DNA of 64,000 bases, from positions 248,001 through 312,000 of the forward strand of contig NZ_NIOF01000001.1 in assembly GCF_002205645.1 (NCBI RefSeq). Direction: 5' to 3'. Shown here piece after piece: positions 32,967 to 40,673 of the stretch (its first letter is position 1; each line of letters begins with the position of its first letter). The translations under genes and the position numbers were made by a program. This DNA comes from Roseateles aquatilis (lineage in GTDB: Bacteria > Pseudomonadota > Gammaproteobacteria > Burkholderiales > Burkholderiaceae_C). The notes under the pieces are model-generated. The model worked only from the letters and a program-made list of their open reading frames with translations, searched no databases and was not told where the DNA came from.

Positions 32967-34294
32967 GCCAGCACCTCCTTCAACCGGTCCAGCGTCTGCG
33001 CCAGCGGCGCGGCCTCGTGGGTGCCCTGGTGCAGGAAGTCCTCGATGCGCGGCCACAGCGCGACGGCGCGGTCGGTGGCCGGGTCGGCGCCGGGCACGTA
33101 GGCGCCCAGCGGCATCAGCTCGCGGACCTGCTCGAAGCGCGCCATCAACTGCTTGAGCTCGCGGGCGGCCTGCTGCTGCGGCCGGTCGGTGACCAGCGCC
33201 ATGCAGCGGCTGATGGACTGCGCGATGTCGATGGCGGGATAGTGGCCGCGCTCGGCCAGCGCCCGCGACAGCACGATGTGGCCGTCCAGGATCGCCCGCG
33301 CGGTGTCGACGACCGGGTCCTGCTGGTCGTCACCCTCGGCCAGCACGGTGTAGATGGCGCTCATGGTGCCCTCGCCCTCGCCGTTGCCGGCGCTCTCGAC
33401 CAGCTCCGGCAGCAGGCTGAAGACCGACGGCGGATAACCGCGCGTGGCCGGCGGCTCGCCCAGCGCCAGCGCCACCTCGCGCTTGGCCATCGCGTAACGC
33501 GTCAGCGAGTCCACCAGCAGCAGCACGTGGCGGCCCTGGTCACGGTAATGGGCGGCGATGCCGTGGCACAGCTCGGTGGCGCGCAGCCGCATCAGCGGCG
33601 ACTCGTCCGCCGGCGCCACGACGACGACCGCGCGCGCCAGGCCCTCGGCGCCGAGCGACAGATCGATGAACTCGCGCACCTCGCGGCCGCGCTCGCCGAT
33701 CAGGCCGACGACGACCACGTCCGCCACGGTATTGCGGGTGATCAGGCCCAGCAGCACGCTCTTGCCGACGCCGGAGCCGGCCATCAGCCCGACGCGCTGG
33801 CCGCGGCCCAGCGTCAGCAGGCCGTTGATGGCGCGCACGCCCACGTCCAGCGGCTCGTCCACCGGCTTTTTGCGCAGCGGGTTGACCCGCGGCGGCACCA
33901 TCTGCAGCGGCTGGTCGCCGCCCAGGCGGCCCAGGCCGTCGATCGGCTCGCCCAGCCCGTTGACGATGCGCCCCATCCACTGCGGGCCGATCATCAGCGA
34001 GGCGCGGTCCGGCGCGGGCAGCACGCGGGCACCGGCGGCCAGGCCGTCGGGTTTCTTGAACGGCATCAGGTAGGCGACCTGGTCGCGGAAGCCGACGACC
34101 TGCGCGGCCAGCCAGCCGTCCGCGGCGGTGCCGCCGGCGCCGTCGCCGCGTGTCTCGATCAGGCAGCGCTGACCGGTGCGCAGCGTGCAGCCGGACGCTT
34201 CCAGCAGCAGGCCGGACGCGCCGACCAGGCGGCCGGTGGGCGTGGAGACCGGCACGTCGCCGAGCTCGACGCGGCGCAGCGCGTTGCGGATCAT
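32963..34294 (-). CDS. fliI: Flagellar export ATPase FliI
   Basis: A 443-residue F1-like ATPase. ATG 34294 overlaps the fliH stop. Walker A: LMAGSGVGKSVLLGLI; Walker B: VLLLVDSLTRYAMAKREVALALGEPPATRGYPPSVFSLLPELVESAG, both near-invariant in FliI. It energises unfolding and entry of export substrates at the cytoplasmic face, with FliH and FliJ flanking it in the operon. Confidence 0.97.
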   Translation of the reverse strand: MIRNALRRVELGDVPVSTPTGRLVGASGLLLEASGCTLRTGQRCLIETRGDGAGGTAADGWLAAQVVGFRDQVAYLMPFKKPDGLAAGARVLPAPDRASLMIGPQWMGRIVNGLGEPIDGLGRLGGDQPLQMVPPRVNPLRKKPVDEPLDVGVRAINGLLTLGRGQRVGLMAGSGVGKSVLLGLITRNTVADVVVVGLIGERGREVREFIDLSLGAEGLARAVVVVAPADESPLMRLRATELCHGIAAHYRDQGRHVLLLVDSLTRYAMAKREVALALGEPPATRGYPPSVFSLLPELVESAGNGEGEGTMSAIYTVLAEGDDQQDPVVDTARAILDGHIVLSRALAERGHYPAIDIAQSISRCMALVTDRPQQQAARELKQLMARFEQVRELMPLGAYVPGADPATDRAVALWPRIEDFLHQGTHEAAPLAQTLDRLKEVLA

Positions 34295-35058
34295 GCGCGG
34301 TGCTCCGGCAGATCGGCGGGCTGCGTGGACGGCGCCGCGCCGTCGGCCGAGGCGGCCTCGTGCGCGCCGTCGGCGCCATCGCCCGCGCTTTCGGGAATCA
34401 ACTGGCCGCGGACCTGCGCCATGCAGGCGGTGAGCCGTTGCCGGCAACCGGCGTCGGCCTCGCGACCACCCGCCAGGACGCGGCACTCGCCCGGCTCCAG
34501 CGCGGCATCGGCGCGCAGCGTCCAGTCCTTGATCCGCTCCGGCCCCAGTTCCAGCAGGCGCTGGCGATCCTCGGGATTGAGGAACACCTCGACGCCGTCG
34601 CGCGCCAGCGGCATCGAGGACAGCGTCTCGTCGACCAGCGCCAGCAGTTGCGCCGGGCGCAACGTCAGCTCGGCGCGGATGACCTGCCGCGCGACGCGCT
34701 CGACCAGCTCCACGACCTCGTGGCGGGTGGCGTTCTGGTAGTCCTGCTGCAGCTGGCACAGGTGCGTCAGCAGCGTCTCGACCGCCGCGACCGGGCTGAC
34801 CAGCAGCGCCTTGGCGTCGTCGCGGCCGGCGGCCAGTCCTTGCGCATGGCCAGCGGCCTCGGCGGCGACGCGGGCGTCGGCCTGGCCGGACTGCAGTCCG
34901 CTCGCGTAACCTTCCTCGTAGCCCTTGGCCAGGCCTTCCTGGAAGCCCTGCGCCAGGCTGGCCTGCAGCTGCGCGCCGGTCTGCCCCGCGAGGGACGCGG
35001 CCGGGCCGGCGCTGAAATGCGCCAGTGGCGGGAAGCGATGCGGACGCAGCGTCTTCAT
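34291..35058 (-). CDS. fliH: Flagellar export regulator FliH
   Basis: A 255-residue protein from ATG 35058, which overlaps the fliG stop (ATGA). It contains the FliH helix with GxxxG-like repeats (QASLAQGFQEGLAKGYEEGYASGLQSGQADARVAAEAAGHAQGLAAG) and the C-terminal FliI-binding domain (VVELVERVARQVIRAELTLRPAQLLALVDETLSSMPL...VEVFLNPEDRQRLLEL). It binds FliI and anchors it to the C ring. Confidence 0.93.
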   Translation of the reverse strand: MKTLRPHRFPPLAHFSAGPAASLAGQTGAQLQASLAQGFQEGLAKGYEEGYASGLQSGQADARVAAEAAGHAQGLAAGRDDAKALLVSPVAAVETLLTHLCQLQQDYQNATRHEVVELVERVARQVIRAELTLRPAQLLALVDETLSSMPLARDGVEVFLNPEDRQRLLELGPERIKDWTLRADAALEPGECRVLAGGREADAGCRQRLTACMAQVRGQLIPESAGDGADGAHEAASADGAAPSTQPADLPEHRA

Positions 35059-36092
35059 TCGACGACGTCCTCGGCGAACAGCTGCACCTGGATCTCGCCC
35101 GCGTCCACCAGCGCCTTCACCTGCGCCATGATCTCGGCGCGCGCCTGCTCGACGCGGCTCATCGGCATCGGGCCGCCGCGGCGGATCAGGTCCTCGAAGC
35201 TCTGCGCCTGGCGGCGCGGCATCGCGGCCAGCACGGCGTCGCGCACCGGCGGCTCGGCGCCCTTGAGCGCGACCGCCCACAGCTCCATCGGCACTTCCTC
35301 GATGAGGCGCGTGAGCGAGGCTTCGCTCTGGCGCGACAGCATGAAGAACTCGTACATCGAGGTCTCGATCTCGCTGACGACCTCGGGGTCGTGCGCGCGC
35401 AGCAGTTCCACCATCTGCTGGCGCTGGCCGGGCAGGCGGTTGAGGATCTCGGCGACCTGCTTCACGCCCTCGACGGCGGCGCCCTGCTGGCCCAGGCCGG
35501 CCAGGCAGCGCTCGACCAGGTCCTCCAGCTCCGACAGCAGCTCGGCGTCGACCTCGGACAGGCGCGCCATCTGCAGCAGCACGCGGTCGCGTCCGCCCGC
35601 CGGCCCCTCGGGCAGCGCGGCGACGACCTCGCTGGCCAGCGCGCTCGGCAGGAAGGCCAGGAAGACCGCCTGCATGCGCTGGTGTTCATGGCTGATCTGC
35701 TCGGCCAGCCACTTCGGCGAGGCCCATTGCAGGCGCTGCATCTTGGGACGGATGGCGTCGCCGTAAATGCTGTTGAGCACGCTGGAGGCGATCTGCCCGC
35801 CCAGCGCCAGGTCCAGCGAGCGCTTCAGGTAGCTGCGCGACGCGCCGTGCACGCCGCTTTGCTCGCGGTAATCGTCGAAGAAGGTCTGCAGCGCGGTCTT
35901 GACCCAATCGACCTTGATGCCGGACAGGCGCGACATCACCTGCGTGACGTCCAGCAGTTCCTCGCGCGACAGGCAGCGCAGGACCGCCGCGGCGGGCTCC
36001 TCGCCCATGCTCAGCAGCACGATGGCGGCACGTTCGACCGGGCTCAGCGACGCGGCGCTGCCGGGCGGAATGAAATCACTCGCTTCGGCCAT
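35055..36092 (-). CDS. fliG: Flagellar rotor switch protein FliG
   Basis: A 345-residue protein, the normal FliG length. Three domains are visible: N-terminal (SPVERAAIVLLSMGEEPAAAVLRCLSREELLDVTQVMSRL), middle (KWLAEQISHEHQRMQAVFLAFLPSALASEVVAALPEG, in place of the EHPQ motif) and C-terminal (FMLSRQSEASLTRLIEEVPMELWAVALKGAEPPVRDAVLAAMPRRQAQSFEDLI...VEQARAEIMAQVKALVDAGEIQV), which meets the MotA loop. It overlaps fliF by 17 nt. Confidence 0.96.
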   Translation of the reverse strand: MAEASDFIPPGSAASLSPVERAAIVLLSMGEEPAAAVLRCLSREELLDVTQVMSRLSGIKVDWVKTALQTFFDDYREQSGVHGASRSYLKRSLDLALGGQIASSVLNSIYGDAIRPKMQRLQWASPKWLAEQISHEHQRMQAVFLAFLPSALASEVVAALPEGPAGGRDRVLLQMARLSEVDAELLSELEDLVERCLAGLGQQGAAVEGVKQVAEILNRLPGQRQQMVELLRAHDPEVVSEIETSMYEFFMLSRQSEASLTRLIEEVPMELWAVALKGAEPPVRDAVLAAMPRRQAQSFEDLIRRGGPMPMSRVEQARAEIMAQVKALVDAGEIQVQLFAEDVVE

Positions 36093-37914
36093 TTTTCTTC
36101 TGCACCCATTGCTTGACGACTTCCGCCACCCGCTCCGGCTCCTTGGCCGCGAGCACCTTCAGGTGGTCCACCAGCACGTCGACCGGGGATCCCGGCGGCG
36201 GCAGTTCGTAGTTCTCCAGCAGCGGCGTCACGGCCGAGCCGCCGGATGCCGCATGGCCCGCCAGCGCGCCGTGCGCCGGCTGACCCGGCGCGGGCAGGCC
36301 GTCGACGGCCGGCGACATGCCCGGTGTCTGGCCCTGGGCGCCGACCAGCGGCTCCAGCGGCGTCAGATCGGGGCCCGCGGGGCCCGCGCGGCGATCAACG
36401 CGGCGATCGGCGGCATCGCCCGGCTTGCGGCCCCCCATGCCCAGCGCGTGCTGGCCCATGCGCAGCAGGGGCCGCGCCAGCAGCAGGTATCCGAGCAACG
36501 CGGCCACCGCGTAGGCGCCCCAGCCGCCGAACTCGACGAGCGTGTCGCGCTGCTGGTACCAGGGCTCGGCGACGGGCGCCGTCGGGAACGCGAGCGACGA
36601 CACGCTGAGCTTGTCGCCGCGCGTGGTGTCCATGCCTAGGCCGCCACCGAGCAGGCGCTCGATCTTGGTCAGGTCCGCGGGCGTCCATTCCTTGGCGCCG
36701 CCCGGCGCCGCGGCGGTGTTGAGCAGCACCGCCACGCTCAGGCGCTCCAGGCGGCCACGGCTCTTCTTCACCTGCGTGATGCTGCGGTCGTAGGCGTACT
36801 GGCGCGTCGCGGCGTTCTTGCGCGCGGTGCTGTTGTTGCCGCCGGCCGGATCCTCGCCGCGCGCGGCGGAGGCAGCGGCCGCGGCCAGCGCCGCCGGCGG
36901 CCGGTTGCTCAGCGAGCCCGGCACGCCCAGCGCGATGCGCTCGCGGTCCTGCTCCTCGCGCATCGCCTCGTTGGTCAGCTTGGGCGCGTCGCCGTACTGC
37001 TCGCGCGTTTCCTGCACGCGGTCGTTGTTGACCTCGGCGGTGACGCTGAGCCGGTAGTTCTGCTCGCCCAGCACGGGCGCCAGCAGCTCGTGCACGTTGC
37101 GACGCACCTCGTCCTGGATGCGGCGCTGGGCTTCGTTGCCCTGCGCGCCGCCGTCGAAGCCTTCGCTCATGTCGACGCGCGCCGACAGCAGGTTGCCTTG
37201 CTGGTCCACCAGGCTGACGCGCGACGGGTCCAGGCTGGCCACCGATCCGGCCACCAGGTTGATCGCGGCGGCGATCTGCTCGTGGTTGAGCGAGCGCCCC
37301 GGCTTGAGCGCCAGCACGACCGACGCGGAGCTCTTCTGCCCGTCGTTCAGCACGAAGGAACTGCTCTTGGCGATGGACAGGTGCACGCGCGCCGACTCGA
37401 CCGCGTCCAGCGTCATCATGCTCTGCGCCAGCTCACCCTCCAGGCCGCGACGGAAGCGGATGTCCTGCACGAACTGGCTCACGCCCAGCGGATCGTTCCG
37501 GTCCATCAGCTCCAGGCCGGCCGGCAGCTTGGCGACGACGCCCTTGGCCGCCAGCAGCATGCGGGCGCGGCCCAGGTCGGACTCGGGCACCAGCACCTGG
37601 CCGCTCTCGGGATGCAGGCGGTAGGCGATGCGTTCCGCGTCCAGCACCGACAGCACGTCGGCGGTGGGCACATGCTCGCGCTGACCGAAGACGGGCTTGT
37701 AGCCGGCCTGGTCGCGCCACAGCAACATCAGCACCAGCGCCGTCACCACGGCGGCCAGCACCAGCAGCGGCGCCGCGCCGCGCAGGCCGGCACCCGCCGC
37801 CGGCGCGGCCTTGCCCAGGCCGCTCCATGCGTCGCCCAGGCGCTGGCGCCAACCGGCGGCGCCGGTGGGCGCGCCGTCGGGCCGCGTGGCCGAGAGAGTC
37901 TGCAAGTCGTTCAT
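36076..37914 (-). CDS. fliF: Flagellar MS-ring protein FliF
   Basis: A 612-residue protein with two membrane helices (LLVLAAVVTALVLMLLW near 50 and WGAYAVAALLGYLLLARPLL near 470), the periplasmic YscJ/FliF domain between them (YRLHPESGQVLVPESDLGRARMLLAAKGV; ELMDRNDPLGVSQFVQDIRFRRGLEGELAQSMMTLDAVESARVHLSI), and a C-terminal FliG-binding helix (VDHLKVLAAKEPERVAEVVKQWVQKK). It forms the inner-membrane base of the motor. Confidence 0.97.
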   Translation of the reverse strand: MNDLQTLSATRPDGAPTGAAGWRQRLGDAWSGLGKAAPAAGAGLRGAAPLLVLAAVVTALVLMLLWRDQAGYKPVFGQREHVPTADVLSVLDAERIAYRLHPESGQVLVPESDLGRARMLLAAKGVVAKLPAGLELMDRNDPLGVSQFVQDIRFRRGLEGELAQSMMTLDAVESARVHLSIAKSSSFVLNDGQKSSASVVLALKPGRSLNHEQIAAAINLVAGSVASLDPSRVSLVDQQGNLLSARVDMSEGFDGGAQGNEAQRRIQDEVRRNVHELLAPVLGEQNYRLSVTAEVNNDRVQETREQYGDAPKLTNEAMREEQDRERIALGVPGSLSNRPPAALAAAAASAARGEDPAGGNNSTARKNAATRQYAYDRSITQVKKSRGRLERLSVAVLLNTAAAPGGAKEWTPADLTKIERLLGGGLGMDTTRGDKLSVSSLAFPTAPVAEPWYQQRDTLVEFGGWGAYAVAALLGYLLLARPLLRMGQHALGMGGRKPGDAADRRVDRRAGPAGPDLTPLEPLVGAQGQTPGMSPAVDGLPAPGQPAHGALAGHAASGGSAVTPLLENYELPPPGSPVDVLVDHLKVLAAKEPERVAEVVKQWVQKKNGRSE

Positions 37915-37933
37915 CGCGTGCGTCCCGGCGGCC

Positions 37934-38269
37934 TCACAGCTGCAGCTTGATCAGCTCGTCCACGGCGCCGGCCACCTTGTTCCTGACCTGCATCAGCATC
38001 GAGAACGACAGGCTGGCTTCCTGGCTGGCGAGCATCGCGCCGACGAGGTCGTCGCTCTCCCCGCGCTCGACCGCCTCCATGCGGGCGGCGGCGGCCTGAT
38101 CGCGGTCGTCCACGCGTCGCAGCATCTGCTCGAAACCCGGCATGGCTGGGTTATCGCCCAGGCCCACTTGCATGGACTGCGCGTCACGCTGCAAGCGCAC
38201 GGCATCCTGCTTCAACAGCGATTCCATCGCCGACTGGCCGACGGCGGCATTCAGGGTCGTGATCGACAT
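37934..38269 (-). CDS. fliE: Flagellar hook-basal body protein FliE
   Basis: A 111-residue protein from ATG 38269 (AGAGGT upstream). The C-terminal segment LVGAMLASQEASLSFSMLMQVRNKVAGAVDELIKLQL is diagnostic of FliE. It joins the MS ring to the rod. It is the first gene of the long minus-strand operon. A c-di-GMP-I riboswitch aptamer lies on the same strand about 560 nt upstream. Confidence 0.95.
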   Translation of the reverse strand: MSITTLNAAVGQSAMESLLKQDAVRLQRDAQSMQVGLGDNPAMPGFEQMLRRVDDRDQAAAARMEAVERGESDDLVGAMLASQEASLSFSMLMQVRNKVAGAVDELIKLQL

Positions 38270-38272
38270 ACC

Positions 38273-38830
38273 TCTGTTCCCTCCAATATCAGGCCCGGCC
38301 ACGCATGCTCGCGCCGCCGTCCCCGGGACTATTCGTTCACCTTATCCGTCCATCACCCGCGGTGATCGGATCGGCTTCGCTCTTGATTTCCTCCGCCACC
38401 CCCGGGGATTCCCCTTGGGACAAATGTCGGAGTTGAGTCAAATCCTCGTCGGGTCGTCTATTCAATTAACGCACTGCGCCGCCGATTTATCACCCGACAG
38501 ATGTCCTATTGTTTACAGATCGTTTCATTTCGACAATTCAGGACAAGGCAATCCCTCGCACCCGTGCGGCGGCGATATATTTGAATGCGAATGTCGGAAA
38601 CCCTGGCCAATACCCACGGCTGCGCAGCCGCGCGGATATCCGCTGGCGCCGTCGGAACCACGGCGGCGCCGGCCTGGATCGGGTCAGGGAATGAAAAGCT
38701 GTGCGTGAATGACCATGTCCGTCCTCTCTCTGACGGGCACCCCTCGGCGGGAATCGTGCAGGGTCACAACAGGCCCGGATGAGGCCTGGCAGGCGAGCGC
38801 CTTTAAACCACGCGTCACGTGGCTCGCAGA
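38273..38830. other. Long spacer between fliE and the riboswitch
   Basis: About 560 bp with visibly lower GC than the surrounding genes and no credible long gene on either strand. On the minus strand a 10-codon frame (38716-38684, MVIHAQLFIP) has a strong purine-rich ribosome site (GAGAGAGGACGGAC), so it could be a leader peptide. Minus-strand stem-loops just after the aptamer include CAGAC-CUGA-GUCUG and CCACG/CGUGG followed by UUUAAA, the probable expression platform. The rest may be a long 5' leader of fliE or hold a second promoter. Confidence 0.5.
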
Positions 38831-38942
38831 CTCAGGTCTGGCAACCCCGCTATCTTGATCCGCGCCCTGTATGACGAGCGCCGGACGGTAGACCGGAGGC
38901 TTTGCGACCCCGGCTTTCGCTCGGGTGTGCCCTGATGTGTCG
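38831..38942 (-). promoter_or_regulatory. Cyclic-di-GMP-I (GEMM-I) riboswitch aptamer
   Basis: Read on the minus strand, the conserved parts occur in order: CAGGGCACACC, a stem with a GAAA tetraloop (CCCGAGC-GAAA-GCCGGG with one bulge), the near-invariant GTCGCAAAGCCTCCGGTCTA block, a second stem (TCCG-G-CGCTC pairing with GGGCGCGGA), and the closing AAGATAGCGGGGTTGCC. These match the class I aptamer of Vibrio (CAGGGCAAACC, CGAAAG, ACGCAAAGCCTCCGG, GGTAGCGGGGTTACC). It is oriented toward fliE. c-di-GMP binding would change downstream RNA folding and so expression of the fliE-F-G-H-I-J operon; on or off direction is not known. Confidence 0.9.
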
Positions 38943-39009
38943 GACTGTAGTCGGTGTGTTCGTCCGCAACAAGAACCGTTTGTGCACTGCGTCAAACGAG
39001 GTTTGGCGA

Positions 39010-39027
39010 CCGTGAAGTAGTTCACGG
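39010..39027. repeat. Hairpin upstream of the riboswitch
   Basis: A perfect 7-bp inverted repeat (CCGTGAA-GTAG-TTCACGG) between the proposed promoter and the aptamer. It may be a regulator-binding site or a small RNA hairpin in the leader; nothing decides between these. Confidence 0.4.
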
Positions 39028-39128
39028 CCGACATCGCAAACCCTGATGGTTTATGACAGTCAAAAGTCGGCTTTGTATCGAGACTGATAAATCTGAAAAT
39101 CAGGATGGCCGTACTTTCCAGCCAGATA

Positions 39129-39156
39129 TGACGACACCTTCGAAGCCGACCTTAAA
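39129..39156 (-). promoter_or_regulatory. Sigma-28-like promoter reading toward riboswitch and fliE
   Basis: On the minus strand TTTAAG (39156-39151), 14 nt, then TGTCGTCA (39136-39129). The flagellin promoter has TTTAAG-N14-GGTCGTCC, so six of eight -10 bases and the whole -35 agree. A transcript starting near 39122 would run about 180 nt to the aptamer and about 850 nt to fliE. Confidence 0.5.
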
Positions 39157-39229
39157 CAGTTGGCGTTCGGCTCGTGCGATTCGCGGTTGTCGGTTTGTGA
39201 TTTATTCCCTGACCGTGCGATTGAGCCGG

Positions 39230-39257
39230 TTCAAATGCTGGCTTAAACCGCCGTCGA
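39230..39257 (+). promoter_or_regulatory. Sigma-28-like promoter of the fliM-flhA operon
   Basis: TTCAAA (39230-39235), 14 nt, then GCCGTCGA (39250-39257), which keeps the GCCG core and spacing of the sigma-28 consensus TAAAG-N14-GCCGATAA. It overlaps the left arm of an inverted repeat (AACCGCCG at 39246-39253 with CGGCGGTT at 39269-39276), which could be an operator. A transcript from about 39264 would have a leader of about 110 nt to the fliM ATG. Confidence 0.5.
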
Positions 39258-39320
39258 TTCCTAGAATTCGGCGGTTATGGCATGACCATTCATGACAATT
39301 GGATTAAATCCGGTCGTCAT

Positions 39321-39339
39321 CCAGGAGAGCCTCTCCTGG
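39321..39339. repeat. Stem-loop in the fliM leader
   Basis: A perfect 8-bp stem (CCAGGAGA / TCTCCTGG) with a 3-nt loop, 36 nt before the fliM ATG. It could influence translation of fliM, whose own ribosome site is weak, or be part of a terminator-like attenuator. Confidence 0.4.
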
Positions 39340-39374
39340 GGAATGCCACCCGCCCATTCTTCCTGGATCCACGG

Positions 39375-40322
39375 ATGACCTCCCAGCCCAGTCCCGCCAC
39401 CGCCCTGGAGCCCCGGCCCGTCGCGCTCGACCCGCGCAGCCTCGGCCGTCCGGTCCACCTGTTGCCGCTGGTGGCGCAGCGCCTGCGCGAGGCGCTACAG
39501 CGCACGCTGGTGCAGCCCTGGAACCGCCGCTACCGCAGCCGCTATGAACTGCAGGTGCTGAGCTTGCAGCCGCTCGGCGTCACGGCCATGTCGGCCCGGG
39601 TGGACGGCGACGGCGCCGCGGCCGGATGGCTGCGCGCGCAGGGGCCCGCCGGTCCGCTGGCCTGCCGCATCGATCGCGCACTGGTGCTGACGCTGATGGC
39701 GCGGCGGCTCGGGCTGGGCGCCGACCCCGTCGACGATGACCACGCCGCGCCGCCGACGGCGACGGAGGAGCGGCTGCGCCATCTGCTCGCCGGCCAGTTC
39801 GCCGGCCTGTGCCTGCAATGGCTGGCGCAGCGCGCGGGCCAGGATGACGAGTCCGGGCAAGACCTGGCCCCGCCGGAGGATGTGCCGTCGCTGCGGGCCG
39901 GCGCCCTGCCCGCCTTCGGCCCGGATGCGTGGGTGCTGAGCGTGTCCATGCGCGACGTGGCCGGTGGTGGCGCGGAGTCCTCGGACGATGCCGGCACCGC
40001 GCCGGACATGACGCTGCGCCTGGCGCTGGACGGCGCCTACCTGCAACCGCTGCTGCGGCGGCTGTCCGGGCAGCACCGGCCGGCGCGCCCCGCCGCGGCG
40101 CAGACCCAGCCGCTGGCGCGGCGCCTGACGCTGACGCTGCAGGCCCGGCTGCTGGAGCGCGAGCTGGACCTGGGCACCGTGCTGGACCTGCGGCCCGGCG
40201 CGCTGATCCCGATCCGGATGGCCGACGCGACGGTGCTGGTGGATGGCTCGGCGCTGATGAGCGCGGCCGTCGCCGAACACCAGGGCAAGTTGTGCCTGAC
40301 CTCTTTCCAAGACCTGGAGTGA
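39375..40322 (+). CDS. fliM: Flagellar motor switch protein FliM, divergent
   Basis: A 315-residue protein from ATG 39375. The middle domain is divergent (LACRIDRALVLTLMARRLGLGAD in place of the usual RRFxFxxVDxxFGG). The C-terminal surface-presentation (SPOA) domain is clear (LTLTLQARLLERELDLGTVLDLRPGALIPI...VLVDGSALMSAAVAEHQGKLCLTSF). The N-terminus (MTSQPSPATALEPRPVALD) lacks the LSQxEIDALL peptide that binds CheY-P, and a 31-residue extension from an upstream ATG does not supply it. It belongs to the C ring. It is first in the plus-strand operon fliM-N-P-Q-R-flhB-flhA. Confidence 0.85.
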   Translation: MTSQPSPATALEPRPVALDPRSLGRPVHLLPLVAQRLREALQRTLVQPWNRRYRSRYELQVLSLQPLGVTAMSARVDGDGAAAGWLRAQGPAGPLACRIDRALVLTLMARRLGLGADPVDDDHAAPPTATEERLRHLLAGQFAGLCLQWLAQRAGQDDESGQDLAPPEDVPSLRAGALPAFGPDAWVLSVSMRDVAGGGAESSDDAGTAPDMTLRLALDGAYLQPLLRRLSGQHRPARPAAAQTQPLARRLTLTLQARLLERELDLGTVLDLRPGALIPIRMADATVLVDGSALMSAAVAEHQGKLCLTSFQDLE

Positions 40323-40325
40323 TTG

Positions 40326-40673
40326 ATGATGAGCGATACCGACCTGATCGCGGGCCTGCTGGACGACCACGCGCTGACGCAGGACCTGCCCGTGGCGGAC
40401 GCCCGGCCCGCCGGCCGCGACCTGCCCGCGCTGATGCGCAAGATCCCCGTGACGCTGACGCTGGAAGTCGGCGAGGCACGCCTGTCGCTGCATGACCTGG
40501 CGCAGTTGCAGGCGGACAGCGTCGTCGAGCTCGACACGCTGGCCGGCGCGCCGCTGGTGATCAAGGTCAACGGCACGCCGATCGGCCATGCCGAGGTCGT
40601 CGTCAGCGGCGACAGCCACGCGCTGCGCGTGCTGGACCTGGACGGCCTGGACCTGGACCGGCTCGGCTCATGA
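40326..40673 (+). CDS. fliN: Flagellar motor switch protein FliN
   Basis: A 115-residue protein; ATG 40326 or the next ATG (40329) follows GGAG in the end of fliM. The SPOA domain fills the C-terminal half (LMRKIPVTLTLEVGEARLSLHDLAQLQADSVVELDTLAGAPLVIKVNGTPIGHAEVVVSGDSHALRV). It forms the lower C ring with FliM. Its stop overlaps the fliP start (ATGA), leaving no room for fliO. Confidence 0.94.
   Translation: MMSDTDLIAGLLDDHALTQDLPVADARPAGRDLPALMRKIPVTLTLEVGEARLSLHDLAQLQADSVVELDTLAGAPLVIKVNGTPIGHAEVVVSGDSHALRVLDLDGLDLDRLGS

Noticed and set aside
38273-38708. Plus-strand frame of about 188 codons overlapping fliE
   Set aside because: It is antisense to fliE, extends into the spacer without a ribosome site, and its composition is not protein-like.
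38684-39034. 116-codon minus-strand frame across the fliE-fliM spacer
   Set aside because: It runs straight through the conserved riboswitch aptamer and has no protein-like pattern. Only its last ten codons have a ribosome site of their own.
39220-39247. Additional minus-strand TTTAAG-N14-GGCTC match
   Set aside because: The -10 part departs further from GGTCG/TGTCG, and the boxes lie inside the plus-strand fliM promoter; probably coincidence.
39282-39374. Longer FliM start (MTIHDNWIKSGRHPGEP...)
   Set aside because: The added codons are AT-rich like the spacer, cross a perfect stem-loop, and add no FliM motif.
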